From JAVJST01 sp040219295 (GTDB taxonomy: Bacteria > Pseudomonadota > Alphaproteobacteria > Rhodospirillales > Casp-alpha2): 64,000 nucleotides of DNA. Below the pieces are notes generated by a model. That model made no database searches and was not told the DNA's origin. It worked only from the letters and a program-made list of their open reading frames with translations. Position numbers and translations under genes: made by a program. Where the stretch lies: positions 1 through 64,000 of the forward strand of contig JAVJST010000008.1 of the NCBI GenBank assembly GCA_040219295.1. Reading direction: 5' to 3'. Of this stretch, positions 1 through 8,492 are shown piece after piece. The number at the start of each line of letters is the position of its first letter. The first letter of the stretch is position 1.

Positions 1-95
1 AATGGCGGCGGCACTACAACACCATCAGGCCACATAGTGCGCTTGGATACAGGCCACCGGCACCCGAAACTCTGGTGCCCGTGGACGATAAACCG

Positions 96-707
96 TCAAT
101 GCACTAACAATGGAACCGGACCAGTCAGTGGGGGCAGGTCACTCCTACGACCCCCGTCTCTGACTTCTCTCATATGTTCACTAAGCCTCTGAAGCCAATT
201 CCTACTCGTAATTCCGACGTAGTAGTAATCGTCCTTGTCAGTGCTTTGACGTTTCAGAAACATATCCACGGAAGCAAGCCTTGGCATCTCGTGACAAATC
301 GTGTGGACATACCCTTGATAGCCGTCGTTCGCGTCTCCCCACTTTTTTAGCAAAGGTTGCAAAGGCAGAATAATTTTCCAGCCAATGTTGGGAGTGTTCT
401 CAAAAACAATGTGCAACCGTATTGGGTCGTTACCTGGCCGCTGGTAAGCCTGGGTGTGAATAACGCCATTCTCGAAGTCCATACCCAAAGCAATATCTAC
501 GGTGGCTGGTAGATACCTTTTCGACCCATAGGACCGTTTCGATGTCTTCCGGTTATGCTTAATGAGTTTATCTATGAACCCCTGACAAAGACCTGGTTGC
601 TCGTTTATCCCTTTGAGGCATTCCTCAAGCCTGTCGAGCACAGGTAACCCATCGAAGGGTGGTAGTAGTGCTTGACAGTTCGTTCTATCCAGAAAACCAG
701 TTGACAT
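96..707 (-). CDS. Hypothetical protein with truncated GIY-YIG-like C-terminus
   Basis: Protein of 203 residues with no recognised N-terminal domain. Near residues 160-180 it reads YYYVGITSRNWLQRLSEH, which resembles the first half of a GIY-YIG nuclease domain (YIG-like motif, then the conserved Arg and the RL..H segment). The protein ends about 25 residues later, so the catalytic Glu and the rest of a normal 80-90 residue domain are absent. It is probably truncated or a remnant. The base composition is more AT-rich than the genes to the right, and it lies beside the tRNA-Met 3' end, as expected for island cargo. The ATG at 705-707 follows an AT-rich stretch that could hold a promoter. Function unknown. 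Confidence 0.55.
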   Translation of the reverse strand: MSTGFLDRTNCQALLPPFDGLPVLDRLEECLKGINEQPGLCQGFIDKLIKHNRKTSKRSYGSKRYLPATVDIALGMDFENGVIHTQAYQRPGNDPIRLHIVFENTPNIGWKIILPLQPLLKKWGDANDGYQGYVHTICHEMPRLASVDMFLKRQSTDKDDYYYVGITSRNWLQRLSEHMREVRDGGRRSDLPPLTGPVPLLVH

Positions 708-1205
708 ATCATTAGTATATTACTTTCGAAAACTTAGGGGCTAGGTAATGACCTCCCCAATCCCCCTCACCCCACCTGGATCACTATCCAACGAATAAAG
801 ACCGCCGACATTAGCTGAATGGCATCGACTTTAACCAACACACATCTTGCGGGACATTCGATCTGAACTGTGGAGCGAACCCCATTTCCACTAACCCCCA
901 GGGGTGAATTGGCGGGGGATGCAGTCGCCGACTAACCCTGACGGGTGCGCCAAGGGGGACGCTGTCCCCCTTAACAATCCCCCTGCTGACCTCCGGTCGG
1001 AGTTGAAGTGGACGCTCGCCGCTGGGCAGACCGGATCGATGTGCGATCCGGTCACTTGCAAGCGTGAGACGTCGCCACCGCGTCAAGGCGCGCGCCGCAC
1101 CACTCGGCTACGCCGACCGTGCGCGGCCTATGACGCGGATGTCATAAGTGCCCCCTGGATCCCCTTTCTACCGTCAGGAATTTGGTGGGTACTCAACGGG
1201 TACTC
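708..1205. other. Gene-free stretch between the GIY-YIG-like ORF and tRNA-Met
   Basis: About 500 bases with no convincing gene. Open frames on both strands (around 811-1086 minus and 904-1245 plus) overlap each other and have low-complexity, Arg/Pro-rich translations. The stretch holds a 9-bp perfect hairpin at 952-972 and a tandem decamer at 1187-1207. I read it as the non-coding end of an integrated element. Confidence 0.5.
952..972. repeat. Perfect hairpin, 9-bp arms
   Basis: AAGGGGGAC, loop GCT, GTCCCCCTT. There is no T-run on either side, so a terminator role is weak. It could be a REP-like or structural element of the putative island. Confidence 0.5.
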
Positions 1206-1207
1206 AA
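1187..1207. repeat. Tandem decamer GGGTACTCAA x2
   Basis: GGGTACTCAA occurs at 1187-1196 and 1198-1207, a spacing of 11 bp or one helical turn. It lies 45 bp from the tRNA-Met 3' end. Short direct repeats close to a tRNA attachment core resemble integrase arm-type sites; this role is inferred. Confidence 0.45.
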
Positions 1208-1240
1208 AACAAAAACGCCCTAGCTCGGCAGAGCTAAGGC
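1206..1240 (-). terminator. Intrinsic terminator of tRNA-Met
   Basis: On the minus strand just after the tRNA, GCCTTAGCTC and GAGCTAGGGC form a 10-bp stem (one G-U pair) with loop TGCC, followed by GTTTTTGTTTT. This is a textbook rho-independent terminator for the tRNA transcript. Confidence 0.85.
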
Positions 1241-1251
1241 ATTGATAAATA

Positions 1252-1328
1252 TGGTAGCGGAGGAGGGACTCGAACCCCCGACACGCGGATTATGATTCCG
1301 CTGCTCTAACCAGCTGAGCTACTCCGCC
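1252..1328 (-). tRNA. tRNA-Met (anticodon CAT)
   Basis: A 77-nt cloverleaf with a 7-bp acceptor stem (GGCGGAG with CTCCGCT, closing G1-U72), anticodon stem GCGGA/TCCGC around loop ATCATAA, a T-arm with TTCGAGT, and encoded CCA. CAT could also be tRNA-Ile2 (lysidine-modified), but the body matches the elongator tRNA-Met form of alphaproteobacteria. The 3' end faces the putative integrated element. Confidence 0.93.
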
Positions 1329-1536
1329 CCAAGGCAGCGCCGGTGCCCGGAAAACCGGCCCGGCTGCGGGCTACGGCACCGTTCCCGGCGCCGCGAAGGC
1401 CGCATATAAGGCCGTCGCGGCCACCCTGTCAAGGAACACCGCGCGGCCCGCCCGGAACGGAGAAAACCGCACCCGGCGCGACGTCCCGGACGCCTGTCTG
1501 ATTGCCACAACGGCGGCGGCGCGGCACACTCCGAAC

Positions 1537-2691
1537 ATGACCCGCCGAACCGAGATTTTGCCGCTTCCGTCTTGCGCCCCCGGCACGCGCCGCGAGCTCG
1601 TCGTGTACCGCTGGGGGACGCCCGGCGCCCGACCCAAGGCCTATCTCCAGGCCGCGCTGCACGCCGACGAATGGCCCGGCCTGCTGGCGCTGCACCATCT
1701 CGGCGCCCGGCTCGACGACCTCGATGCGGACGGCCGTATCGCCGGCGAGATCGTCATGTTGCCCTACGCCAACCCGATCGGCATGGACCAGAGCGTCAAC
1801 GACGCGGTCCTGGGCCGTTACCGGCTGGCCGACGGTGGCGGCAACTTCAACCGCGGCTGGCCGGACCTCGCGGCGCTCGTCGCCGACCGCCTCGAGGGCC
1901 GCCTCGGCAACGACGCCAACGCCAACGTCGCGTTGGTCCGGGCCGCCCTGCTCGACGCCGTCAACGAACTGCCCGGCGCGACAGAGCGCGATGCCCACCA
2001 GAAGACCCTGCTCGCCCACTCGGTCGACGCCGACTACGTGCTCGACGTGCACTGCGACTGGCGCGCGACCATGCACCTCTACGCCAACCGCGACCGCACC
2101 GAGACGGTCGCCGAACTCGGCCGCGACCTCGCGTCGCCGGTCATCCTGCTCGAGCACGAGGTCGGTGAGTTCCCGTTCGACGACGCCAACAGTGCGCCGT
2201 GGCGGGAGCTCAGGCGGCGCTTCGCGCTGGCGCCGGAGACCCTGCCGTCGGCGTGCTTCAGCGTTACCGTCGAACTGCGCGGCCAGCAGGACGTCACCGA
2301 CGCCTACGCTGCTGCGGACGCGGCCGGCATGCTGAACTTCCTGATCCGGCGCGGCGTCGTCGCGGGCGACCCGCCGCCGCTGCCCGAAGCCGTCGGCGAG
2401 CCGACACCGCTTGAGCACTGCGACCGTCTGCAGGCGCCGCACGCCGGGCTGATCGTGTGGCACGTGGCGCTCGGCGACCGGGTCCGCCGGGGTGACGTCA
2501 TCGCCGACGTGATCGACATCGCCGAACCCGATCCGGCGCGGGCCCGCACGCCCGTCGTCACCCGCCAGAGCGGCATTCTGTTCTCGATGCATGTCGACGC
2601 GCTGACGCGGCCGGGCGCGGTCATCGGCAAGGTCGCCGGGGCCGAGCCCATCGAACGCCGCCCGGGTGAGAAACTGTTGTCGAATCGATAG
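1537..2691 (+). CDS. Succinylglutamate desuccinylase/aspartoacylase family metallo-deacylase
   Basis: Protein of 384 residues with the zinc-dependent AstE/AspA fold of the M14-like clan. H42 and E45 (in HADE) and H172 (in VLDVHCD) are the expected zinc ligands, and E246 in VTVELRG sits where the catalytic Glu is expected. NFNRGWP near residue 103 is a typical substrate-pocket segment. The last 80 residues (HAGLIVWHVALGDRV) look like the beta-sandwich tail of this family. Such enzymes hydrolyse N-acyl amino acids; the substrate cannot be told here. It is a single gene, convergent with the diguanylate cyclase 8 bp downstream. Confidence 0.85.
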   Translation: MTRRTEILPLPSCAPGTRRELVVYRWGTPGARPKAYLQAALHADEWPGLLALHHLGARLDDLDADGRIAGEIVMLPYANPIGMDQSVNDAVLGRYRLADGGGNFNRGWPDLAALVADRLEGRLGNDANANVALVRAALLDAVNELPGATERDAHQKTLLAHSVDADYVLDVHCDWRATMHLYANRDRTETVAELGRDLASPVILLEHEVGEFPFDDANSAPWRELRRRFALAPETLPSACFSVTVELRGQQDVTDAYAAADAAGMLNFLIRRGVVAGDPPPLPEAVGEPTPLEHCDRLQAPHAGLIVWHVALGDRVRRGDVIADVIDIAEPDPARARTPVVTRQSGILFSMHVDALTRPGAVIGKVAGAEPIERRPGEKLLSNR

Positions 2692-2699
2692 ACCGGTCG

Positions 2700-3926
2700 T
2701 CAGGTCGGCACTGACGGAGCCGTCGCATCGGCGCCGGCGTCCGAACCGCCGGGGCTTGTCACATCGATTTCCACCCGGTTGCGCCCGCCGTTCTTGGCCA
2801 CGTAGAGCGCGTCGTCGGCGCGGCTGAGGATTTTCAGGATTTCGGTATCGTCGTCGCCTGCGACCGCAACCCCGAGGCTGGCGGTAAAGCGGATCTCCCG
2901 GCCCTCGTGGTGCACGACCTCGGCCTCGAGCGCGGCGCGCAGTTTCTCGGCGGCGATCCTGGCGCTGTCGATCGTCGCCTCGGGCAGCAGGACGGCGAAT
3001 TCCTCGCCGCCCATGCGCCCGAGCACGTCGGACGACCGGGTCTGCTCGAGACAGACCCGGGTCAGGGCGCGGATGACGCTGTCGCCCCCCGCATGACCAT
3101 ATGTGTCGTTGACCTTCTTGAACCGGTCGATATCGATCATGATCACCGCGAACCGGTTGCCATAGCGCCGGAAGCGGGCGAACTCGGCCTCGGCCTCACG
3201 CATGAAGCTGCGCCGGTTGAGGCTGCCGGTCAGGGGGTCCGTGGTCGCCAGATCGATGAGTTCGTCGGTCTGGCTCTCGAGACGGCGCATCATCGGCACC
3301 AGCACCAGCACGGCCATCGCGAAGATCACCAGCACCATGCCGACGGTCGAGGCGATCAGCGCGATCTCGAGTTCGTCGACCTTGTCGTCGCCGGCGTCGC
3401 GCATCGCCTCGTTGAGCCGCTCGAGGCCTGTGCTCAGCGAACCGCTGGCGGCGGCACGGATGTCATCCATGTAAGGCAGTTCGGCGAGATCGGCCGACCA
3501 TTCCCGGCCAAGGATTTCGTCGACACCGGAAAGAAACAACCTGAGCGTCTGGTCGAGAAAGATCGGGTCGCCGAAGATGATCTGGTCGATGCGGTTCGAT
3601 TCGGGCACCCGGTATCCCGACGCCGGATCCCCCTTGGTGATCAGGGTGTGAAGCCGGGTCATTTCCTGCGCCGCCTGGCTGATGGCGCGGTGCTTGGCAA
3701 CACGGACCTGGGGGTCGGCGGCCTCGGTGTACTCGCCGACCAGCAGCGCGACCCTGAGCGACAAGGTGCGCTGGCGGTCGGCGACCTGCGCGAAGCGGGC
3801 GACTTCCTGCTGCTGGGCGACGATCCGCCCGTTGATCCAGTAGGCGGCGATCTCCAGAAGACCGATCGCGACGAAGCACAGCACGAACGTCAGCATGTAT
3901 CGGCGCGGGCTGGCGTATGCCGGCAT
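2700..3926 (-). CDS. Membrane-bound diguanylate cyclase (GGDEF)
   Basis: Protein of 408 residues that should make c-di-GMP from two GTP at the inner membrane. Transmembrane segments at about 11-30 and 188-212 enclose a mostly helical periplasmic region, PilJ-like in appearance. A GGDEF domain at about 225-390 carries the active GGEEF motif at 306-310. The inhibitory I-site RSSD (297-300) is correctly placed five residues upstream, so product feedback is likely. DPLTGSLNRR marks the domain start. No EAL domain is present. The signal sensed is unknown. Confidence 0.92.
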   Translation of the reverse strand: MPAYASPRRYMLTFVLCFVAIGLLEIAAYWINGRIVAQQQEVARFAQVADRQRTLSLRVALLVGEYTEAADPQVRVAKHRAISQAAQEMTRLHTLITKGDPASGYRVPESNRIDQIIFGDPIFLDQTLRLFLSGVDEILGREWSADLAELPYMDDIRAAASGSLSTGLERLNEAMRDAGDDKVDELEIALIASTVGMVLVIFAMAVLVLVPMMRRLESQTDELIDLATTDPLTGSLNRRSFMREAEAEFARFRRYGNRFAVIMIDIDRFKKVNDTYGHAGGDSVIRALTRVCLEQTRSSDVLGRMGGEEFAVLLPEATIDSARIAAEKLRAALEAEVVHHEGREIRFTASLGVAVAGDDDTEILKILSRADDALYVAKNGGRNRVEIDVTSPGGSDAGADATAPSVPT

Positions 3927-3948
3927 GATCCTTGTTCCCCCTTCCCCC

Positions 3949-4731
3949 TCAGGCCCGGGCCATGGCTTCGCGCGGACGCAGGTGGCCGAGCCAACGGGTT
4001 TCCGCCCACTTGAAGCCGCGGGCGATGACGAACACCAGGATCGCGTACATGATCGCGGCGGTGATGAAGCCCTCGTACGCGAGGTAGTACCGGCCGTTCA
4101 GCCAGCGCCCGACGCCGAGGATATCCTGCAGGGTGATCGTCGAGGCGATCACCGAGCCGTGCAGCATGAAGATGACCTCGTTGGAATAGGCCGGCAGCGC
4201 GCGGCGAAACGCGCTCGGCAGGACGATGCGACGCAGCAGCGTGCGGTGGCTCATGCCCGCCGCCTTGCCCGCCTCGATCTCACCCAGGGGCGTGGTCTCG
4301 ATGGCGCCGCGCAGGAACTCGGTGGTGTAGGCCGCGGTATTCAGTGTGAAGGCAATCAGCGCGCACCACCAGGCGCTCGACAGGATCGGATCCCACAGGA
4401 AGCTCTCGCGCACGGCGTCGAACTGGCTCAGCCCGTAATAGATCAGGTAGGTCTGGACCAGCAGCGGGGTACCGCGGAACGTGTAGGTGTAGCACCACAC
4501 GATCTGGTTCACGATCGGATAGCGGTAGGCGCGCGCGATGGCCAGCGGAATGCACAGAACGGCACCGAAGACGAGCGACAGGAACGTCAACTCGATGGTG
4601 ATGACCGCGCCCCACAAAAAGCGGTCGAAGTTGTCGGCGACAAGCATGAAGTCGAGCGGCGAATAGTTCTCCGAGACCAGCACCAGCCAGTCGAAGATCG
4701 GGGTTTCCGTGGTGCCGTTCTCCGCTGCCAT
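3949..4731 (-). CDS. hisM: Basic amino acid ABC transporter permease (HisM-type)
   Basis: Inner-membrane permease of 260 residues, last gene of a four-gene polar amino acid importer. It has about five hydrophobic helices and the EAA loop (EAGKAAGMSHRTLLRRIVLP near residue 155) that contacts the ATPase. FRGTPLLVQ is typical of HisM/ArtM permeases. It begins 2 bp after the hisQ stop codon, which implies translational coupling. Substrate class (arginine/lysine/histidine/ornithine) is inferred from the binding protein. Confidence 0.88.
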   Translation of the reverse strand: MAAENGTTETPIFDWLVLVSENYSPLDFMLVADNFDRFLWGAVITIELTFLSLVFGAVLCIPLAIARAYRYPIVNQIVWCYTYTFRGTPLLVQTYLIYYGLSQFDAVRESFLWDPILSSAWWCALIAFTLNTAAYTTEFLRGAIETTPLGEIEAGKAAGMSHRTLLRRIVLPSAFRRALPAYSNEVIFMLHGSVIASTITLQDILGVGRWLNGRYYLAYEGFITAAIMYAILVFVIARGFKWAETRWLGHLRPREAMARA

Positions 4732-4732
4732 G

Positions 4733-5422
4733 TCATGCCCTCCTGACGCCGGCGGAATACTTGCGGTCGAGCCAACGCAGCCCGGCGTCCGAGATCGCTG
4801 TCAGGATCAGGTAGATGACGATGACGGCGAACATGAAGGTGAACAGCTCGCGGGTCGAACGGCCGGCGACGAACGCGTTGTAGACGAGGTCCTGCGAACC
4901 GATGACCGAGACCAGCGCCGTCGCCTTGATCAGCACCAGCCAGTTGTTGGTGAAGCTCGGCAACGCGTAGCGCACCATCAGCGGCCAGATGATGCGCAGG
5001 AAGATCTGCGAGGGCGACATGCCGTAGGCGATGCCGGCCTCGATCTGGCCGCGCGGAATGGCCAGGATGGCGCCGCGGAACGTCTCGGTCATGTAGGCGC
5101 CGTAGACGAAACCGATGGTCAGGAACCCTGCTGTGAACTGGTTGATCTCGATGTAGTCCCACAGCCCGAGCGCCGAACCGACGTCGTTGATCATCTGCTG
5201 GCCGCCGTAGAACACGATCAGCATGAGCACGAGTTCCGGCACGCCGCGGACCAGCGTGGTGTAGAGATTGGCGAAGCGATTCGCGACGCGCGACTTGGAA
5301 AGCTTGGCCCACGCGCCGAACAGGCCAAGGATGACGGATACCAACACCGAGGCCAGAGCCAGCGAGACGGTCACCAGCGTACCGTCCCAGAGTTGTCCCC
5401 GGTATTCCCAGATGACCTCCAC
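4733..5422 (-). CDS. hisQ: Basic amino acid ABC transporter permease (HisQ-type)
   Basis: Permease of 229 residues that pairs with HisM to form the membrane channel. VRGVPELVLMLIVFYGGQQ and the EAA loop (EAGIAYGMSPSQIFLRIIWP) are characteristic. A GC-rich hairpin lies between it and the upstream binding-protein gene, a common arrangement that lowers permease expression relative to the binding protein. Confidence 0.88.
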   Translation of the reverse strand: MEVIWEYRGQLWDGTLVTVSLALASVLVSVILGLFGAWAKLSKSRVANRFANLYTTLVRGVPELVLMLIVFYGGQQMINDVGSALGLWDYIEINQFTAGFLTIGFVYGAYMTETFRGAILAIPRGQIEAGIAYGMSPSQIFLRIIWPLMVRYALPSFTNNWLVLIKATALVSVIGSQDLVYNAFVAGRSTRELFTFMFAVIVIYLILTAISDAGLRWLDRKYSAGVRRA

Positions 5423-5493
5423 GGTCCCTCCGTCTCAGCGCCCGGCCAGAGCGCGGGTCGCGGCGCCGTGGTCGGGACGCCGGGCGCGGTTGA

Positions 5494-5523
5494 CGGCGGG
5501 GCCCATATGACCGAACCCCGCCG
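5494..5523 (-). promoter_or_regulatory. Intra-operon stem-loop between binding protein and hisQ
   Basis: CGGCGGGG and CCCCGCCG form an 8-bp GC stem with a 14-nt loop in the 116-bp gap. No T-run follows. It probably works as an mRNA stabiliser or partial terminator that favours binding-protein expression. Confidence 0.55.
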
Positions 5524-5538
5524 CCCTGGATGCGTTAC

Positions 5539-6318
5539 TTACGAACCGGCGCCGTAGACGTCGAACTCGAAGTACTTGTCGTTGATCGCCTTGTACGTGC
5601 CGTCGGCGCGAATGGCCTGGATGGCGTTGTTGAAGGCCGCGATCAGCTCGGGATTGCCCTTGCGGACGGCGATGCCGGCGCCCTCGCCATGGCATTCCAG
5701 ATCGAACTGGTCACCACCGAGGAAGGCGTAACCGTCACCCGCGTCGGTCTGCAGGAAGCCTTCGAGCGCCTGGATCGAGTCGGAGATCTGCGCGTCGATG
5801 CGACCGGCCGCGAGATCCTGGAAGACTTCTTCCTGAGTTGCGTAGAGCTTCAGCTCGACGCCCGGGAAGGCTTTCTCCATGTAGCACTGGTGGATCGTGC
5901 CGCGCTGCAGGCCGACGATCTTGCCGGCGAGGCCCGACGCGGTGGCGTCGAAACCGGCATCCGCCTTGGCGACGAACTTGGCCGGCGTGTTGTAGTAATG
6001 GTTGGTGAAGTCGACGCGCTTCTTGCGCTCCTCGGTGATCGACATCGAGGCGACGATGGCGTCGTACTTCTTGTTGAGCAGCGCCGGGATGATGCCGTCC
6101 CAGTCCTGTTCGACAAGTTCGCACTCGACGCCCATCTTCTCGCACAGCGCCAGCGCGATATCGATGTCGAAGCCCTTGAGGGTGCCGTCGGCCTCTTTCC
6201 ACGAGAACGGCGGGTAGGCGCCTTCGACGCCGATCCGCAGCGTATCCGCCGCATTCGCCGTCGAGACACCGAACGCCAGAACGGCTGCGAATGCCGTGGC
6301 CATCAGTTTCTTGAACAT
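5539..6318 (-). CDS. hisJ: Periplasmic basic amino acid-binding protein (HisJ/ArgT family)
   Basis: Protein of 259 residues with a clear signal peptide (MFKKLMATAFAAVLAFG, cleavage near ANAA at 21-24). The family pattern GAYPPFSWKEADGTLKGFDI and the segment SMSITEERKKRVDFTNHYYN are close to HisJ, ArgT and ArtJ, which bind lysine, arginine, ornithine or histidine. Two cysteines (about 53 and 60) may form a disulfide. It delivers ligand to HisQM, powered by HisP. Exact ligand not determinable by eye. Confidence 0.88.
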   Translation of the reverse strand: MFKKLMATAFAAVLAFGVSTANAADTLRIGVEGAYPPFSWKEADGTLKGFDIDIALALCEKMGVECELVEQDWDGIIPALLNKKYDAIVASMSITEERKKRVDFTNHYYNTPAKFVAKADAGFDATASGLAGKIVGLQRGTIHQCYMEKAFPGVELKLYATQEEVFQDLAAGRIDAQISDSIQALEGFLQTDAGDGYAFLGGDQFDLECHGEGAGIAVRKGNPELIAAFNNAIQAIRADGTYKAINDKYFEFDVYGAGS

Positions 6319-6370
6319 TGCTACTTCTCCCTGGTTGTGGCCCGATTCCCCCGGGCCGGTTGGTCTAGCT

Positions 6371-7147
6371 CTAGTGAAGCGTTTTCGACAGGAACTGCCG
6401 GAAACGATCCGAACGCGGATTGGTGAAAATGTCGTCCGGCTTGCCCTGTTCCTCGATCAGCCCCTGATGCAGGAAAATGACCTCCGAGGAGACGTCCTTG
6501 GCGAAGCCCATCTCGTGAGTCACCACGATCATCGTGCGGCCCTCCTCAGCGAGATCACGCATTACCTTGAGGACCTCGCCGACGAGCTCCGGGTCGAGCG
6601 CCGAGGTTGGTTCGTCGAAAAGCATCACCTCCGGATCCATCGCCAGCGCCCGCGCGATCGCCGCGCGCTGCTGCTGGCCGCCGGAAATGTGCGCCGGGTA
6701 ATAGTCCTTGCGGTCGTACATGCCGACCTTGTGCAGGATGGCGTCGGCCCGGTCGAGGGCCTCTGCGCGGCTCAGGCCCAACACGTGAATCGGCGCCTCG
6801 ATGACGTTCTCGAGAACCGTCATGTGGGACCACAGGTTGAAGCTTTGGAACACCATGGCGAGCTTGGAGCGGATGCGTTCGACCTGCCGCCGGTCGGCCG
6901 GCACCGGTTCGCCGATCTTGTCGGTCTTCATGGCGATCGTTTCGCCATTGAGGCTGACGGTTCCCGCGTTCGGAATCTCCAGCAGGTTGATGCACCTGAG
7001 GAAGGTACTCTTGCCGGAACCGGACGAACCGAGCATCGAAATCACGTCGCCGCGTTGTGCCGTCAGCGAGATCCCCTTGAGCACCTCGACCGAACCGAAA
7101 CTCTTGTGCAGATCGCTGACTACCAGCGACGCCGTCGCATCTGACAT
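6371..7147 (-). CDS. hisP: Basic amino acid ABC transporter ATP-binding protein (HisP-type)
   Basis: ATPase of 258 residues with Walker A GSSGSGKS, signature SGGQQQRA, Walker B VMLFDEP and switch His in VVTHEMGF. I chose the ATG at 7147 (MSDATASL) over an in-frame start 75 bases upstream, because the domain begins at once and GGGGATAC precedes it. It is the first gene of the hisPJQM operon, unlike operons that begin with the binding protein. A CGTACG dyad lies just upstream. Confidence 0.9.
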   Translation of the reverse strand: MSDATASLVVSDLHKSFGSVEVLKGISLTAQRGDVISMLGSSGSGKSTFLRCINLLEIPNAGTVSLNGETIAMKTDKIGEPVPADRRQVERIRSKLAMVFQSFNLWSHMTVLENVIEAPIHVLGLSRAEALDRADAILHKVGMYDRKDYYPAHISGGQQQRAAIARALAMDPEVMLFDEPTSALDPELVGEVLKVMRDLAEEGRTMIVVTHEMGFAKDVSSEVIFLHQGLIEEQGKPDDIFTNPRSDRFRQFLSKTLH

Positions 7148-7157
7148 GTATCCCCAT

Positions 7158-7175
7158 CGTACGGGCGTCCGTACG
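7158..7175 (-). promoter_or_regulatory. CGTACG-N6-CGTACG dyad upstream of hisP
   Basis: Two 6-bp arms, each itself a palindrome, flank a 6-nt spacer 10 bp before the hisP start. The position at the start of the transporter operon suits an operator or 5' leader structure. No regulator is identified. Confidence 0.4.
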
Positions 7176-7310
7176 TTCCCTGTACAAACGGATTCTGTCG
7201 TCCGTTCATGTGTTTGCCGCATCTTCCGACCAGCTTATCGGGGAAGTTTCGGAGATTTCTTTGCCGAACACAACACCACCTGAAGCAATCACGCAGGCAT
7301 GCAGCCGGGT

Positions 7311-8387
7311 CTAGGTCAGATCGGACCGGCTGGCGATCCGCCAGTTGACGGTCTCACCGCCCTTGAACGCCTTGACGGCGAGAGCCCCGGCCTCGATCTG
7401 CTCGGGAATTTCCAGCTCGACACGTTCAAGCGCAACGCGTGCGGCATTGACGGGCAGGCCATAGAAATTGGGGCCGTTGCGGGATGCGAACGCTTCGAAC
7501 CGGTCGAGCGCCTCCTCCTCCTCGAAGACCCGGACATAGAGTTCGAGCGCAGCGGGCGCCGAAAAAATCCCTGCACAGCCGCAGGCGGTTTCCTTGCTCT
7601 CGACGTGGTGCGGCGCGGTGTCGGTGCCGAGGAAGAACGGCCCCTCGCCCGACGTTGCCGCCCGGCGCAGCGCGAGGCGGTGGCGCTCGCGCTTGGCGAT
7701 CGGCAGGCAGTAGAGGTGTGGCCGAATGCCGCCCCGGAACATGTCCGTCCTGTTGATCATCAGGTGGTGAACGGTGATCGTCGCGCCGATGGTGCCCGGC
7801 GCCTCAGCGTGGCGGGCCTCGACAAACTCGACCGCGTCTTTCGTGGTGACGTGCTCGAAGACGATCTTGAGTTCGGGAAAGTCGCGCACCAGCGCCGTCA
7901 TGGTGCGCTCGATGAAGACCGCTTCGCGATCGTAGACATCGACCTCGGCATCCGTGACCTCGCCGTGAATCAGCAACGGCATGCCGTCCGCCTGCATGCG
8001 TTCGAGAACGCCGTAGACCATGCGGATGTCGCTGACCCCGGCCGCGGCGTTGGTCGTGGCGTTCTGCGGATAGAGTTTCACCGCCTGGAACACCCCGTCG
8101 CGATAGCCGGCCGACACTTCGTCGACACTGATCGTATCAGTCATATAACACGTCATCAGCGGATCGAACGGAATGCCGTCGGGTATCGCGTCGAGAATCC
8201 GCTGACGATACGCCGCCGCCTCGGCGGCAGTTGTCACCGGTGGCGCGAGGTTCGGCATGACGATGGCGCGGCCGAACTGTCGCGCGGTGTGACCGACGAC
8301 CAGCGACAGCATGTCGCCGTCGCGAAAATGGACGTGCCAGTCATCCGGCAGCGGAATCGTCAGGTAATGGGCGTCGTCTTCGACCAT
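7311..8387 (-). CDS. pyrC: Dihydroorotase (class II, PyrC)
   Basis: Protein of 358 residues that interconverts carbamoyl-aspartate and dihydroorotate in pyrimidine synthesis. The zinc motif DDWHVHFRDG (H18, H20) starts the barrel. VVMPN, the carboxylated-Lys strand VKLYPQNATTNA, LLIHGEV and FLGTDTAPH (metal Asp late in the chain) follow in the expected order. The length suits the E. coli type of about 345 residues. It is a single gene, with its promoter probably in the 105-bp gap shared with the divergent small gene. Confidence 0.95.
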   Translation of the reverse strand: MVEDDAHYLTIPLPDDWHVHFRDGDMLSLVVGHTARQFGRAIVMPNLAPPVTTAAEAAAYRQRILDAIPDGIPFDPLMTCYMTDTISVDEVSAGYRDGVFQAVKLYPQNATTNAAAGVSDIRMVYGVLERMQADGMPLLIHGEVTDAEVDVYDREAVFIERTMTALVRDFPELKIVFEHVTTKDAVEFVEARHAEAPGTIGATITVHHLMINRTDMFRGGIRPHLYCLPIAKRERHRLALRRAATSGEGPFFLGTDTAPHHVESKETACGCAGIFSAPAALELYVRVFEEEEALDRFEAFASRNGPNFYGLPVNAARVALERVELEIPEQIEAGALAVKAFKGGETVNWRIASRSDLT

Positions 8388-8492
8388 CTTCGGGTTCCAT
8401 GATAGTTACGGGTTGGGATGCGCTGTCGACGCGAGGATGTCAAGTCGTGGCAGTTGGCTGTTTGTTAACGTCGCCGTGCTACCAACAGCGCC

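Noticed and set aside
904..1245. Open frame between the island ORF and tRNA-Met
   Set aside because: Runs through the tRNA terminator and the tandem repeat, and overlaps another frame; no coding signs.
1429..2592. 387-residue minus-strand open frame
   Set aside because: Mirror of the AstE/AspA-like gene, with low-complexity Arg/Gly/Val composition.
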